DNA of 64,000 nucleotides from Linnemannia schmuckeri (taxonomy: Eukaryota > Mortierellomycota > Mortierellomycetes > Mortierellales > Mortierellaceae): positions 3,472,001 through 3,536,000 of the forward strand of contig JANATG010000001.1 in NCBI GenBank assembly GCA_029449235.1, written 5' to 3'. Below the pieces are notes generated by a model. It was given only the letters and a program-made list of their open reading frames with translations. It did no database searches and was not told the origin of the DNA. Shown here piece after piece: positions 14,015 to 25,374 of the stretch (its first letter is position 1; the number at the start of each line of letters is the position of its first letter). Made by a program: the position numbers and the translations under genes.

Positions 14015-15758
14015 TCTGCCCTTCTTTTTCGTCTATTTTCTACGCGCTCAAATGCGTTTTGTAGAAATGAGTAGCATAATGAAAAGATATTGCAACAATG
14101 AATAAACAACGGGGAAAAAAGGAGGAAGGGAGATTTGTTAGAGAAGGAGACACAGGCATGCTGCTGACGTTTAGCTTTGTTGGTTGGTTTGTTGGTTAAT
14201 GCACCCCCTTTGCCCCTTGTCGCTGCCTTTTTTTTGACTGATAAACAATGGCTAGGGGGTCACAGTAAAAGGTGAAATGCAGGAGGGAAAGGAAAGGCAA
14301 GTCGACATGATATTGGTAACATAAAAAACATTTTGTCGAATAACCTCAAACAAAGGAGAAAGAATGCCGAGCGATTGAAAAGGAGCGAAGCAAAATGAAG
14401 AAAACTAATGGCAACGAGAAAGAAAGAGAACGATGAGGAAGAGAGGGAATGAGAGCAAGAGGATGCTGACATTAACACCCATTATTCGGCAAAAACAACA
14501 GTGTATCAATCAAAGTAAAAGGGAAGGTAGAGTGTGAAAAAAGGGAATAACAAAACGTGTCCCTTGCCAAGAAGGTTTTGTTTGTAAAGAAAAATAATGC
14601 ATTAATACTACATCAACGGCTCCTTTTTCAGAGTGTCGCTGCTGTTGTTGCCTCCTTCTTACTCTTTATGTTCACCCCATCCTTTTCCCTGCGTTCTCTT
14701 TCTCCTACTCATAGATAACATAAACAAAAATGCGACCGCGGCCGCGTCCTCCGAAACGAAAACGAAACGCGCATCGTCCGTTCGACAAAATGAAATAGAA
14801 ATCCGTTTGTGGAACAAATAGCCGAGAAATAAAACAGGAGCATCGCAAAACGAAGAAAGGGGAAAGAGAAAAAAGGATAAAACCAAACACAACGAAAAAA
14901 AAGGAAAACGGCTTAGCATCGGCAAAAGAGCGGCGAGATGCGCGATCGTCTGCCTTACTAATACAGACAGAGAGGCACTCCTTATCATTTGTTTTGGAGT
15001 TGGCAATGGGGTCGGTCAGCAACGTTATGCAAGATGAACGGGGCACACACCAGTTGAGGTCGTACGACAGATCTTTTTTTTTGCCTTCGTTGACGGATGG
15101 TATTACCTGAACACAGACGTTTTTTGTATACTAATGGTCTCTCGAAGGGAGAGCACAAGGCACAGACAGGACAGGACACTCCTTTCTTTTTTTTTTCTTT
15201 TTTTTTTTTTTTTTGGGCAAGGACCAATGCCTTACCATGACAACAGCAGTAATAAACAAATCGCCGAGCAAAGAAGGTCATCCCTGCAGCGTATCATATC
15301 ATGTCATGCCATGTCGTCTATTTTTTTTTTTTTTTTTTTTTGGCGGGGCAGTGAACAAAAAAAGGGGGGGGGATAGTTTTCACCCTTTGCCGCTCCCCGG
15401 TGAATTTGACATCAGCATTGTTCTAATGTACGTAATATAAAACCCTTTTGTCTTTCTCCACAAACATTCATCCGTCATAAGGAAAAAAAGCAGCTACTTT
15501 CTTGAAGAGATGAAGCACAAGAAAAAGAAAAAGAGGAGATGTGAATCATCCGATGAGGAAAATAAAACGCAAAAAGGAGGGAAAAGGTGATAAAGAATGG
15601 AGTTGCAGCGCCTAAAAAATCAAAATCCCAGATGCTCTCTCATTCTGTACCTGATTAACAAATCGACACAAGGAACATAGTAATGACGATGAGGATCTCG
15701 ATGGAGGGATGTGGTGCTGCTGACAGAGAACCCCACCGATCTCCAACCTCCCCCCTCC

Positions 15759-15760
<2 letters not shown>

Positions 15761-15795
<35 letters not shown>

Positions 15796-15815
15796 GATCT
15801 CTCTCTATCTCTCTC
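15761..15815 (+). repeat. 10-base CT-rich tandem repeat
   Basis: About five copies of CTCTCTATCT, one with ATCT changed to GATCT. Translated, it gives an artificial Leu/Ser/Tyr repeat, so I do not treat it as coding. Confidence 0.85.
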
Positions 15816-16848
15816 ATACGCACTCTCTTCTCTCAAAAAATACACCGTCCTTTGGCACTTTAACAATTTTAGCAATTGAACGAGAGTGTGAGTGAGCAAA
15901 AAGCAATAAGTGGGGAAGGGACAGAGAGTGAAGAACAGATTTCTTTTTTTTCTGTGTCTAGGTCCACGTACTAAAGCACCCATGCACTGAACCCATTGGG
16001 TGAATTAGAGAACATGACGATGGCACTGTTTGAAATGGGAGTTACACAACACAACGGTCTTTTTTTCTACTTTCATTCTTCCTCGTTCTCGATTACTCTC
16101 TGCCTGTCCGCTGCCGTGTCTCCCCAACCTTGTCCCTCCGTTTGGTGCTCACGCACTCCATCACATAAACATATCAACATAGCCTCTTTTTTATGGATGC
16201 CTGGCATTACATATACACACGCACTAGTGAGCAAGAGGGAGAAAGGCAGAGAAGGAGAAGAAGGGTAGAAAACAAGAAAGAAAAAACAACGACAGCAAGA
16301 TGAGAGCGTGGTGCTGTTGAGAGCTCACTCCTCTTTCTTACTTTTGGTTCTTATTTTATTGCGGAATGAATTGGGGAGCACAGGGGCAGGTGAATGAAAA
16401 TATGTAACATCGAATGAATCGAATTAATGAATGGTGGAATGAGTGAATGACAATATCAAAACGAGAGCTGTGGGTCATTTCTCTTCTTCTTTTACCCTCA
16501 CTCACTCCCTCACTCCACTCTTTCACTTTTTCATTCAATCATCCATTCATTTATCCACGCGCGCTCTCACTCGTTCATTTTACCTCTAATTGCTGCTGCT
16601 GTTGATTGCCTGGCTCAGTCAATTGCTTAATATTTGTGGTTTGCTCCTTCGTTCCCTTTTCGAATGAACGTTTTTTTATTCTTGCAAACAGGTTTAACAC
16701 CAAAAACAGAGAGAGAGGCAACACCGCCCGTCTTTCATATTTTTCTATTTTCCACCCTATTAAACCCCACTGAATTCAGCTCACGACCTAAGGCTAAAAA
16801 AGCCTAATGACCGATCTCTTTTTTTTTAAGGAAAAAAAGGGGGAGGAA

Positions 16849-16869
16849 TTTTTTTTTTTTTTTTTTTTT
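16849..16869 (+). repeat. 21-base T homopolymer
   Basis: A run of 21 T, representative of the many long A/T and G/C homopolymers in the gene-poor part of the window. Its length may be unreliable in short-read assemblies. Confidence 0.9.
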
Positions 16870-17216
16870 GAAGTTTGGCAAATGTGTGTCAGGGCAAAGG
16901 GTTATAATGACAAAGTAGTTTTTTGGTCATCGACAATTGACTGTAATGAATTGCAATGAACACTCTTATCTAATGGTTGAGTAAATGAGATGAAGTGAAT
17001 GGATTGCTGTTGTTGTGCGTGCATGTCGTGTTACTTTGCCAACCATTGTTTATTTCTTTTGTTGCCTACGTTGGCAATGCTCTTCCTTCTTGTACAATGG
17101 GTGTTGTTGAATATGTACCCAACTATTGCCAGTGGTAGATGTAACAAAACAATCGACTGAATGATCTAATGACTGAAAATGTCTCTTTCACAAGATCAGA
17201 CCTGGCGGAACTTGAG

Positions 17217-17770
17217 TATAAAAAGATATCATCCACCATTTTTACTGCCCCATCTCTCTCTTCTCTCTTCTCTTCTCCTTTTTCTTCTCCTTCACTCTTT
17301 CACTCTTCTCTCACCGTCACCTACAACTCCCCTCTACTCCCTCACCCTTCCTCACCCTCTTCCTCGCCCACTCACTCACTCTCACTTTTCTCCCTTCTCT
17401 CCTCACCTACATTCACAACACCTCGGACGCTCTTTCCCCGGATCGTTCTCTCCCCAAACTCAACTCTACTCTACTCCACTCCCCAACCTTACTGCCGCAA
17501 CTAACCGCACTGCCCTCGTTATTCCTGTCTGCCCCTCTCGCTTCCAAGGCTTTAATTTCCGTCGTCTTAATATTTTTTGCCGCCAAAAATAATCGATCCC
17601 CCCTGTCCAGAACACAGCTCAGCTTTTTTTTTTTATACCTCCGTACCTGTCTCTGCTCTTCCCACGTCTTGACGATACTCCTTGGTTCATCACACACAAT
17701 CTAAAAACCCACCGCACACATACACACAACAAACACACACACAACAAACACACACGCACCAAGTAATACC
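17217..17770 (+). promoter_or_regulatory. TATA box and CT-rich leader of the thioredoxin-like gene
   Basis: TATAAAAAG at 17217-17225 is followed by about 480 bases of nearly pure pyrimidine, then an A/C-rich stretch (CACACA, AACAAACACAC) directly before the ATG at 17771. This is a typical fungal promoter and leader. Confidence 0.6.
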
Positions 17771-18792
17771 ATGACAAGTAATAAGGTCGCTTCAATCATC
17801 GTCGAGTGCAAGACTCAGGAGCAGCTCGACCAGATTATCGCCAACAACCGGAGAGTGATCGTCCTCTACTACAGCTACGCAATGCCGTAAGTTCACTCGT
17901 GCCTTTCCCATATTTCTTTGTCCGTGTCGGCCATTTGCTCTCGTTTTTCTTTGTTTGCGTGTGTGTGTAAGAGAGAGAGTGTGTGTGTGTTTGTTTGTCA
18001 TGCCTGTCCGTTACATTAGATAATAGGGGAGAAAGTGAGCACTTGACCGAGTTCGGTCCTATTGCATCCACCCCTCGCTCGCTTGCTCCCTCTCTCCTGT
18101 CAATTTTGCCTATTGTCATTGTTGTTTGTTGTGCTCTTTCTCTCACTCTCGTTGGTGTTCTTGCATTGGTGTGGTGATTTGTGTTTGTGGTATTGCTTCA
18201 CTGGCTAACTTCGCTAACTTGGCTGACTGATCAGGCGGGAGAGCACCAACAGCAGCCAGCGGTATCGTAAGAGAGCGCCTTTTTTTCCTCCCTTCTGTTT
18301 CTCTCTCCCCCTCTGCCAATCTCCCTCGTCTTCCAATGTTATATTTGTTTATGCCTTCCCAATCGACTCTTTTGCGTGCATCAGGCAAATAGAAATAATA
18401 TGCGTCCAGCACATTCTAACCAATCGATTTTCTTTCTCATTCTATTATTTCCATTTGTATTCAATCCGCATTTCCTTGCAATCTCCCTTCCTTTCACCCT
18501 TGGGTCTTAAATTTGGCCCTTCCTTGGATCCGGCGTCATCACCTTAAACATGGATAGTTGGGGCAAGATCGCAGAGCACAAGATGCACGTATGCGCACGC
18601 GCACTCGAGCAAGGCAACATTACCACAATCCCATTTGTTCTTGTCAATTATGCCGAGTTCTACGAGTTCGGAAACAAAGTCGAGGTCCTCCCAACGACCA
18701 TGATCCGCTATGCCGCCTATGTCGAAGGTCAAGAGCACTCAGCTACTGGAAACAGCGCAGAGCTCGAAGGCTTGGTCACCGGAATCCTGTAA
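17771..18792 (+). CDS. Thioredoxin-fold protein lacking the CxxC active site, 2 exons
   Basis: Exons 17771-17886 and 18558-18792 join in phase 2 across a 671-base GTAAGT...TAG intron, giving about 116 residues, the length of a single thioredoxin domain. The first part reads like the thioredoxin start: TQEQLDQIIANNRRVIVLYY gives the helix and central strand. Where WCGPC is expected, the joined sequence reads AMPWGKIAEHK, so both redox cysteines are absent. A later VEVLPTTMIRYAAYVEGQE matches the cis-proline strand and hairpin. It is therefore probably a redox-inactive thioredoxin-like protein that binds partners or acts as a scaffold. The family assignment is inference from fold pattern. A cryptic exon inside the intron (18235-18261) would keep frame if included. 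Confidence 0.7.
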
Positions 18793-20062
18793 AGGAACTT
18801 TGCCCGGCCATGGATCCAGAACGGACATCTGAACAAGGAAAGTGACCAAGGACGCGACAACCTTACTAGCCACTAAGAAGAACAAGTTGAGTGTGAGCAG
18901 GAAGGCCAATAAGTATGGGTGGAGGACGGGGAACAAACTATGAGCTTTTTGCGAAGGAAAATAAGACCGGTCCGGACTCTTTTGCTTGTCAGTAGTTACT
19001 TTTTCTTTTCAATTTCCAATCAACTCATCCACGCTCACACACACTCTCTCTTTAACACACACATTTATATACACACGTATCTTGCTACATATCTTTTTTC
19101 TTTCCTGTACGCCACCATTTGCTACATTAGCATACTTTTAGTTCAGATATACTTTTAATAATTTTTTTCCCTTCATTTTCGGTGTTTGCCTGTACTTTTT
19201 TTCCTCTCCTCCTTTCTTTCTTTTAACCTTCCATCTGTACCTTCAATACTTCTTTTCTGTGTGATACAAGGCAGACTGCTATTTCAGGTCTGGTCAGATG
19301 AGAGTTTGCATTCTTCCTTGCGTTGCGCACATAATTCTTTGCTTCACTTTTCCCTCTTTCCTTGCCCCTCCAATAAAAAAAATATAATTAATTATTGCTG
19401 CAATTCAATTCTGTGGAACAATTCAAGACGTAATTCGTATGCGCAAAGGTTCTTCTTCCTTCTTTCACTCTTTTGTTTCGCCTTGCCGACTTTGCCAAGT
19501 GAGGCATAAATCAAAGAATATCGCATCTCTCTCTCAGCCTATGTTGTTGTTTTGTTGTTTCGTTCTTTATGAGAAAAGTATGGAATGGAGGACTAATCAG
19601 GCCAAAACTTCAGCCTATGATTTTCACTTGGAGGCGATGCATTCAAAAAAATTTAAACATCAGCAACAACAGCAGCGTCATCGCCTGCACAAAACAAACA
19701 ATGGTGGCGAGTAAGAGATTCGTCCCTTTGCTTCTATTTGTATTCTCACTCCCGTCGACTACTGCATCATCTTTTCCTTCGACCCTTTGTTTAACTTGAG
19801 CGTGCCTTTTTCTATTCTATTATTTATATTTGTCATTTTGTCATTTTTGTACAAGGGTGTATGTGTGTGTCTGCACGCCAGGCACATACTCCGAATGGGT
19901 CAGCAGAAGGGCGGCATCGGACAAAAATGAAAACACAGCAACAACAAACAAACAAAACTGCACAATAATGGTATAGAAAAAAAGGTAAAGGGGAGACAGA
20001 GTCAAAGGAGGGGAAGAGAGGGAAGGAGAGAGGAAAAAGGAGGATGACGATGGCACAATTGT

Positions 20063-20096
20063 CTTTTGTTTTTGTTTTTGTTTTTGTTTTTGTTTT
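20063..20096 (+). repeat. TTTTTG hexamer repeat
   Basis: About five copies of a TTTTTG unit in non-coding DNA. Read in frame it gives alternating Phe-Val, or Lys-Thr on the other strand, explaining the apparent open frames there. Confidence 0.85.
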
Positions 20097-23000
20097 GGTC
20101 TTCAATCTGGTCCCATCTCTTGTTTTTATTTGTTGTTGTCACTATTATTTGCTTTTTTGTGTCGCCCTCCTGTCAGGGGTCCCTTCTTCTCTCTCTTCGT
20201 TTGTCTCTATTGCTCCACAAACAACTGATTACATAAACCATTTAGGGGAGGTTTAGGAAGAACACAAGGAGGCCGGGTGGGAAAATATTCAAAATAGGGG
20301 TATTCACCAACGAACAACGAGTCAAACTGGGACCATTGTGTCCCCAATCAAGTAGTAGAATCTTTGCTTTATAACACGTTATTTTATGCGTTGTTGTTGT
20401 TTTAAAGACAGTGAAAATGAGTAAGGAGAAGTGTCATTCTTTCTTTCTGCGCGCATTCTTTCTCCTTGCTACAAAATAGCAATCAACGACATCGTTTTAC
20501 TTCTATTGCTCGCAACCCCCTTCCCCTCCTTCCCACTTTCTCCTGCAAGAAAAAATGCTTGCACTCTACATCCTTTGGTCTGTCTGTCTGTCTGTCCAGT
20601 GCACACACTGCTCACACTTTCATCCTTCTTGTACAAGTTCGCTCATTCGCTCTCGGCTCCTTCCTCCCTACCCCTCGCTGTTGACGCCTTCATCCGGCCC
20701 TTTGTTTTTTTTCTTCTCCCGATGGTCGACGGCGAGAAAGATTGTGTCTTAGTTTTACCCCGCCTTTTTTTCGTTTTCACAACAACGACAACGACGACGA
20801 CGACGACAGCGACCACAAAAGACAAAAAAAGGTCCTGGCGTCCATCACACAACTATCGGAACCTTGATGCAGGTAAACATGTGGTTGAATACAAAGCACG
20901 GCGGCGCGAGGCCAGCGTCAACTAACAGCGCAAGATAAAGTGTGAGTGTTACTATTTTTGCTATCAAGGAGAGAAAAAAACAAAAAGAGAGCCATCTCCC
21001 TCTACTTTTCTCTTACTCCACGTCTTTTCTCGCCCGCCACTAAACATGAACTCTCGCTCTCGAACACTTTTCTAAAGGCGCACACAAAGGATGAGAAACC
21101 TTAACGAGCGTGTTTGCTTTTGTTGTTGCGGTTGTTGTTGCTGTCGGATTGACGTCTTCTTTTCAAGTCCATACATGAGGTGAATATACGCTTCATTTAT
21201 TTTAGATCCATTTTCTTTTCAGCGAATGGGGACCCGGCGCCCTTGATTTTTTTTTTATTTTTTTTTTTTTTTTTTTTGCGCACCCGTTTTTAATGTTGCC
21301 TTTTTTGTGTGATACGTACGTACCAACCGTGATTGTCAGATAGAAGGAAAACCTCTGCTTGAGAAAAGAATGACAACTTGAGAAACAGGAAAAGAGTTGA
21401 TGCCTTCTCGTGAGAGATGTAGTGGAAAGAAGGGAGACAAACTGAAGAAGAAAAAAGAGGAAGTCATTTCACGTCCTGTCCACTTCTCATGCAAATAAAA
21501 AAGAAACCCTCTGCTTTGCTCTTTTCACGTTGATCTGACTCATACGGACAATTCTCTTCGGAACAATATGTCTCACCTGCAAAATATGCCAAAAACGAAC
21601 TGCCATCGCTTGTGATTTTAATAGATGAAGCTGACCAACGGAATGGTTCGTTATGAGTATATGTCCAACCTCTTACCCCCTGCATTTCGCATGAATTACC
21701 CCTCTTCTTCAGCTCATCTCCTTTTGTTCTTCTATGCCCCCTTGATTTGTATCTTTCATGACGAAAAAAAAAAAAGCCTTCCTGCGTCCATTCAAGCATC
21801 TCTACTTGAAGTCGAGACCCATCTTTTTTTGCCTGCGAACTCCAAGGGGAATGACTCTAGCTCCATTTTTGGTGGCGTCTTGTTCTTGCCTGAACCGTGT
21901 ATTTTTTTCTCTTTTGCCATTTTTTTTGCTTCCTTCATTGTCATTCACAGTTTTTGCACGCTTTTCTATCAATTCCATTTTGGCTTTGACAAAGAGCGAT
22001 ACAAGCTGAAAAAGAGAAACGCTCACAATTAAGCCGTACCGACTCATATTCAGCAAAGAAAACACAGCAGACACATGGCGGAAAAGAGTATCTACTCAGC
22101 TGAACGTTCCAGCATCTGGAAAATAGACTCCGAAAGAACTTGTACTGGTAACGTATTTTCGCTTTTCGTTTCCTTTCCTGTCATCGAACGTGCTGGTAAT
22201 CACCGTGAAATATGTTCAGTACATCTAAGGAATGCTGGAATGGGTGAGGAAGAAATAAGTGAAGGAAGATGCATAGCTGAAGGCGAAAGAAATGCTAAAT
22301 TTGCAATTCCAATCCACTTTTCCTTCTCGTCGTTCCCTTTTCCAATTGTGCATGCAGTTGGTCAATTGAAGTTGGTTTTTTTTCTTTCCTGCTGCAGCCA
22401 ATGCCCAACGCAGCAGATGACGAAAAAAATGAAAAATGTCGTTGCTAATGACAAAAAAAGCATGTTGGCTGAAGCCAAAGAAAGGTTGGAAGAGCAGGGC
22501 TCTTTTCTTACTGTACATCGACAGCACTTTCAAGAGGATGCCTTTGTAATCCCACAGTCTCTGAACGCCATTCTTTATACTTTTGCTCAAAGTAAACCTT
22601 GAGTGAGAACGTGGAAACCCCACCCCCACCTCTTCTCTGCACCTTCCCTCCTCCCCAGCGCGCCGTTTTCTAAATATATCCCTTACCTTGATCCGGACGG
22701 GCAAAAAAAAAATAAGTGGAATGATAAACTAGCATAGAGGACGGGAGCTCTGCACCTTATTTTTTTCCATGAGTGATCGAAAGGAAAATCAGCGCTCGAT
22801 GTGGCTCACTTTTTTTCTCTTTATTTTCCTCGCTCCGCTCTTAGCCTCTTGTCTTCTTCCGACTCTCTTTTCTCGCTCTTTCCTCTTTCTCTCTCTGACT
22901 GCGGATATCATTGGCCTTTCTAGTCCGAATTGGCTCTCTTTAGCCGCCTCTGCTCTCTTTTGTCGTTTTCTCCCTCTTTCCTCTATTCCGATCGTGTTGG

Positions 23001-24158
23001 ACATGTATGAGTTTAGATGTCAGGTTAGCACTATGTCTTGGATTTTTTATAGTTTCTCTTTTTCCCTCCTCTTCTCTATGCTCTTTAAGACCGAGACACG
23101 CTCTCACATATTTGCATAGAGAAAACACGAAAAAAAAGTGAAAAATTTCCTCCATGACAGGGTTGCACAGAAATCAGGGACCAAAGACGAGGCTGGCAGA
23201 AAGACAGAACAGCGAGAGACACTGGTGGCGAACACATGCACAAGAAAATGAAGGAGAGGGCAAAATCTCCTTTCTCCCTCGTTCTGGGCCTCTCAGTTTA
23301 CATTTACCTTTGCAGAAGTACACACATTGCACACTTGCATAGTAAATCATGAAAAATGAAATTGGGCGTAACGTTTTCCAGTAAAACTCAAATTACGCGT
23401 CTGATAATCTCCAAGTGTGGAAGTAAACATCATAGAGTTTCAGCAGTGCACCGTGGAAAATCATAGAGGAGACCGCCATTTCTTTCAATTGAGTTTGTTC
23501 AAACAATGAGGGACGATGTATTGATTGAAGAAGACGAACAAATTCTGCCCCTCCTGTTTTCGCCCGATTGTATTTTGTGACAACCTTTTTTTTGTGCCGT
23601 TTCCTTAAAAGTTGGAAAAAACCCCGATCTCATCAAGAAGAAAGCGCTGACCAAAGAACTAGATCATTTAAAAGAACGAAAGCATAGCTCTCAACTCTTC
23701 TTTATTCTTCAGGCTTTTTTTTTTTTTGTTCCTTTCTCTGACGAAAAACAGCTATAGGTTTCTCTCTCTATTCAATTGAACTCAGTATCGGCTCGGTAAA
23801 TGAGGTGAAGTCGTTGTGAAGAGCAGGTTTTTATTTGTTAGCTCGTCAGCTCACTCTCACTCCTTTCTAGCGCCTATTCAATTCCGTTGAATGTTTAAGT
23901 AACAAAAAAAAAGGAGGGCAAGAAAAGGTTAGAGATGCAAGCCAAATAGAAAAAGCGAAACGACAAATAATTTTGCGGTGCGATGACCAATCCATCTTAA
24001 AACATATGTACGCCCTGAAAAGCTATTACTCTCCAAACAGTTAACCTGACTCCTTTTTCTGTTGGGTCCGTGTCCTGTTACCCGAGACCCCAAACGAAAA
24101 CGACCCTTGTTTTTTTTTTTTTGTGAGAGATGGAGGGAGAGAGGAAAGTCACGGCGGG

Positions 24159-24176
24159 CATGCATGCATGCATGCA
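24159..24176 (+). repeat. Self-complementary CATG repeat
   Basis: Four and a half units of CATG, fully self-complementary. It can form a cruciform and contains overlapping CATGCATG sites. A shorter related TGCATGCA occurs at about 9270 and 24301. Confidence 0.8.
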
Positions 24177-25374
24177 CTTCAAATGTGAAACTGTTTCCTG
24201 TTTCCATCGCTCCTTCCTGCCTCCTTTTCTTGACAGGAAAAAAAAACTAGATCCTGGACCTGCTTCTTTTTGTTTACATAAATTAGCGCTGTGGGGACAA
24301 TGCATGCAAAATTTTCATCCCTCCTCGACAATATCGCTCCAATGGCATTCGGTGCATCTTAGTATTGTAAATGAGTAAGGAAAGCATTACACCGAAGTCT
24401 AGAGTTTCATGCAACAACAAAGAGGGAACTCAAGTTAGCGAGCAGAAAAAGTGACAATACAAGGGTAGTTGTGCATAAACAGCAACAATGGATGATTGAA
24501 CCACCTCTCAACAGAATAAAACACCATTCATGTTGCGTTGCTGTTGCATGTCCTGAAACTCTTTGTGTATGGCAGATGCAGATGAGTAAAATTATTTTGA
24601 CTTGTGTTTAGGAAAATAGAAAACAAGAAGAGAAAAACTCAATGATGGAGAAGGTTTCGGCTGTTGAACGTTTTGAATCTTGCTTGGTATCTCGAGGAGG
24701 TAAAAGAAATTCTTTTCTCCTTCTTTGCATTCATTTTTTTTTTCCTGATGATTTCTTAGTGTTCGAACTGGGTACCTGAGTGCGAAACAACATGCGAGCT
24801 ACGAAAGGCACGACTGGTAAGCTAGATAGTTATAGGTATGCATTGCCACTATTATTCTTGAAAACATACGCGTGAGAGACACCTGACAGCGCGACCAAAC
24901 TGGATGAAAAGTACTTCATGCTCAATTGTCCAGCTATCGTAACTTTTGAATATGTCGTTATTGTACGTCTTCTCCGCTTTCTCGTCCTTCTACTCTTCAT
25001 TCTCGCTTATCCACGTTTCTTTAAGTTCAACGGAAAGCAAATAATCTTACGTAAGTGTCGGACTTGACTCCGTGCAATCGGCTGCTGCGAGGTAGCTGTC
25101 GATGTATACCAAAAAAAAAATGACGCTTGTCAACAAGGAAGATCAGCCTTACATCCTTCTTGATGGGGCTTTTTGATTGCCTTTGTATGGTGATAGTATC
25201 CTCACGCGCCATCCTAAAATGCAACTTTTACCAAGTGAATGTACAAACCCTTTATGTTACAATTTTGTTTATTTTACATGTATGTTACAAGTGACAAGAA
25301 TCACACCTCAGTAGGCAGCTGGGCTTTGCTACAAGCAGTGGTGGACCTCATCATCGTGGTTGTCATAGTCGTTT

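Larger units (their letters stand above)
8736..17216. other. Gene-free, homopolymer-rich region of about 8.5 kb
   Basis: I find no gene with a family motif, intron-joined frame or coherent composition. Open frames up to about 190 codons occur, but they are biased tracts read as Phe/Ser/Leu/Lys, and both strands are open in many places. Contents: 14 C at 9241, 37 A at 10172, an A run at 10443, 17 G at 11653, T runs at 15184, 15319 and 16849, and several microsatellites listed separately. AATAAA near 8903 could serve as the polyadenylation signal of the upstream gene. Non-coding RNAs cannot be excluded. Confidence 0.55.
18793..25374. other. Gene-free region of about 6.6 kb
   Basis: No family motif or spliced model is supportable. 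The longest frame, 22075-22602 plus (175 codons), overlaps an equally open minus-strand frame (22225-22704) and matches nothing I recognise. The stretch holds a TTTTTG hexamer repeat (20063-20096), an ACGACG-type run near 20785-20810 before a CAGCGACC, a long T run near 21247-21278, and an ATGC palindromic repeat at 24159. Confidence 0.55.

Noticed and set aside
22075..22602. 175-codon plus-strand frame starting MAEKSIYSAERS
   Set aside because: No recognisable motif, an overlapping minus-strand frame of similar length, and runs typical of biased non-coding DNA.
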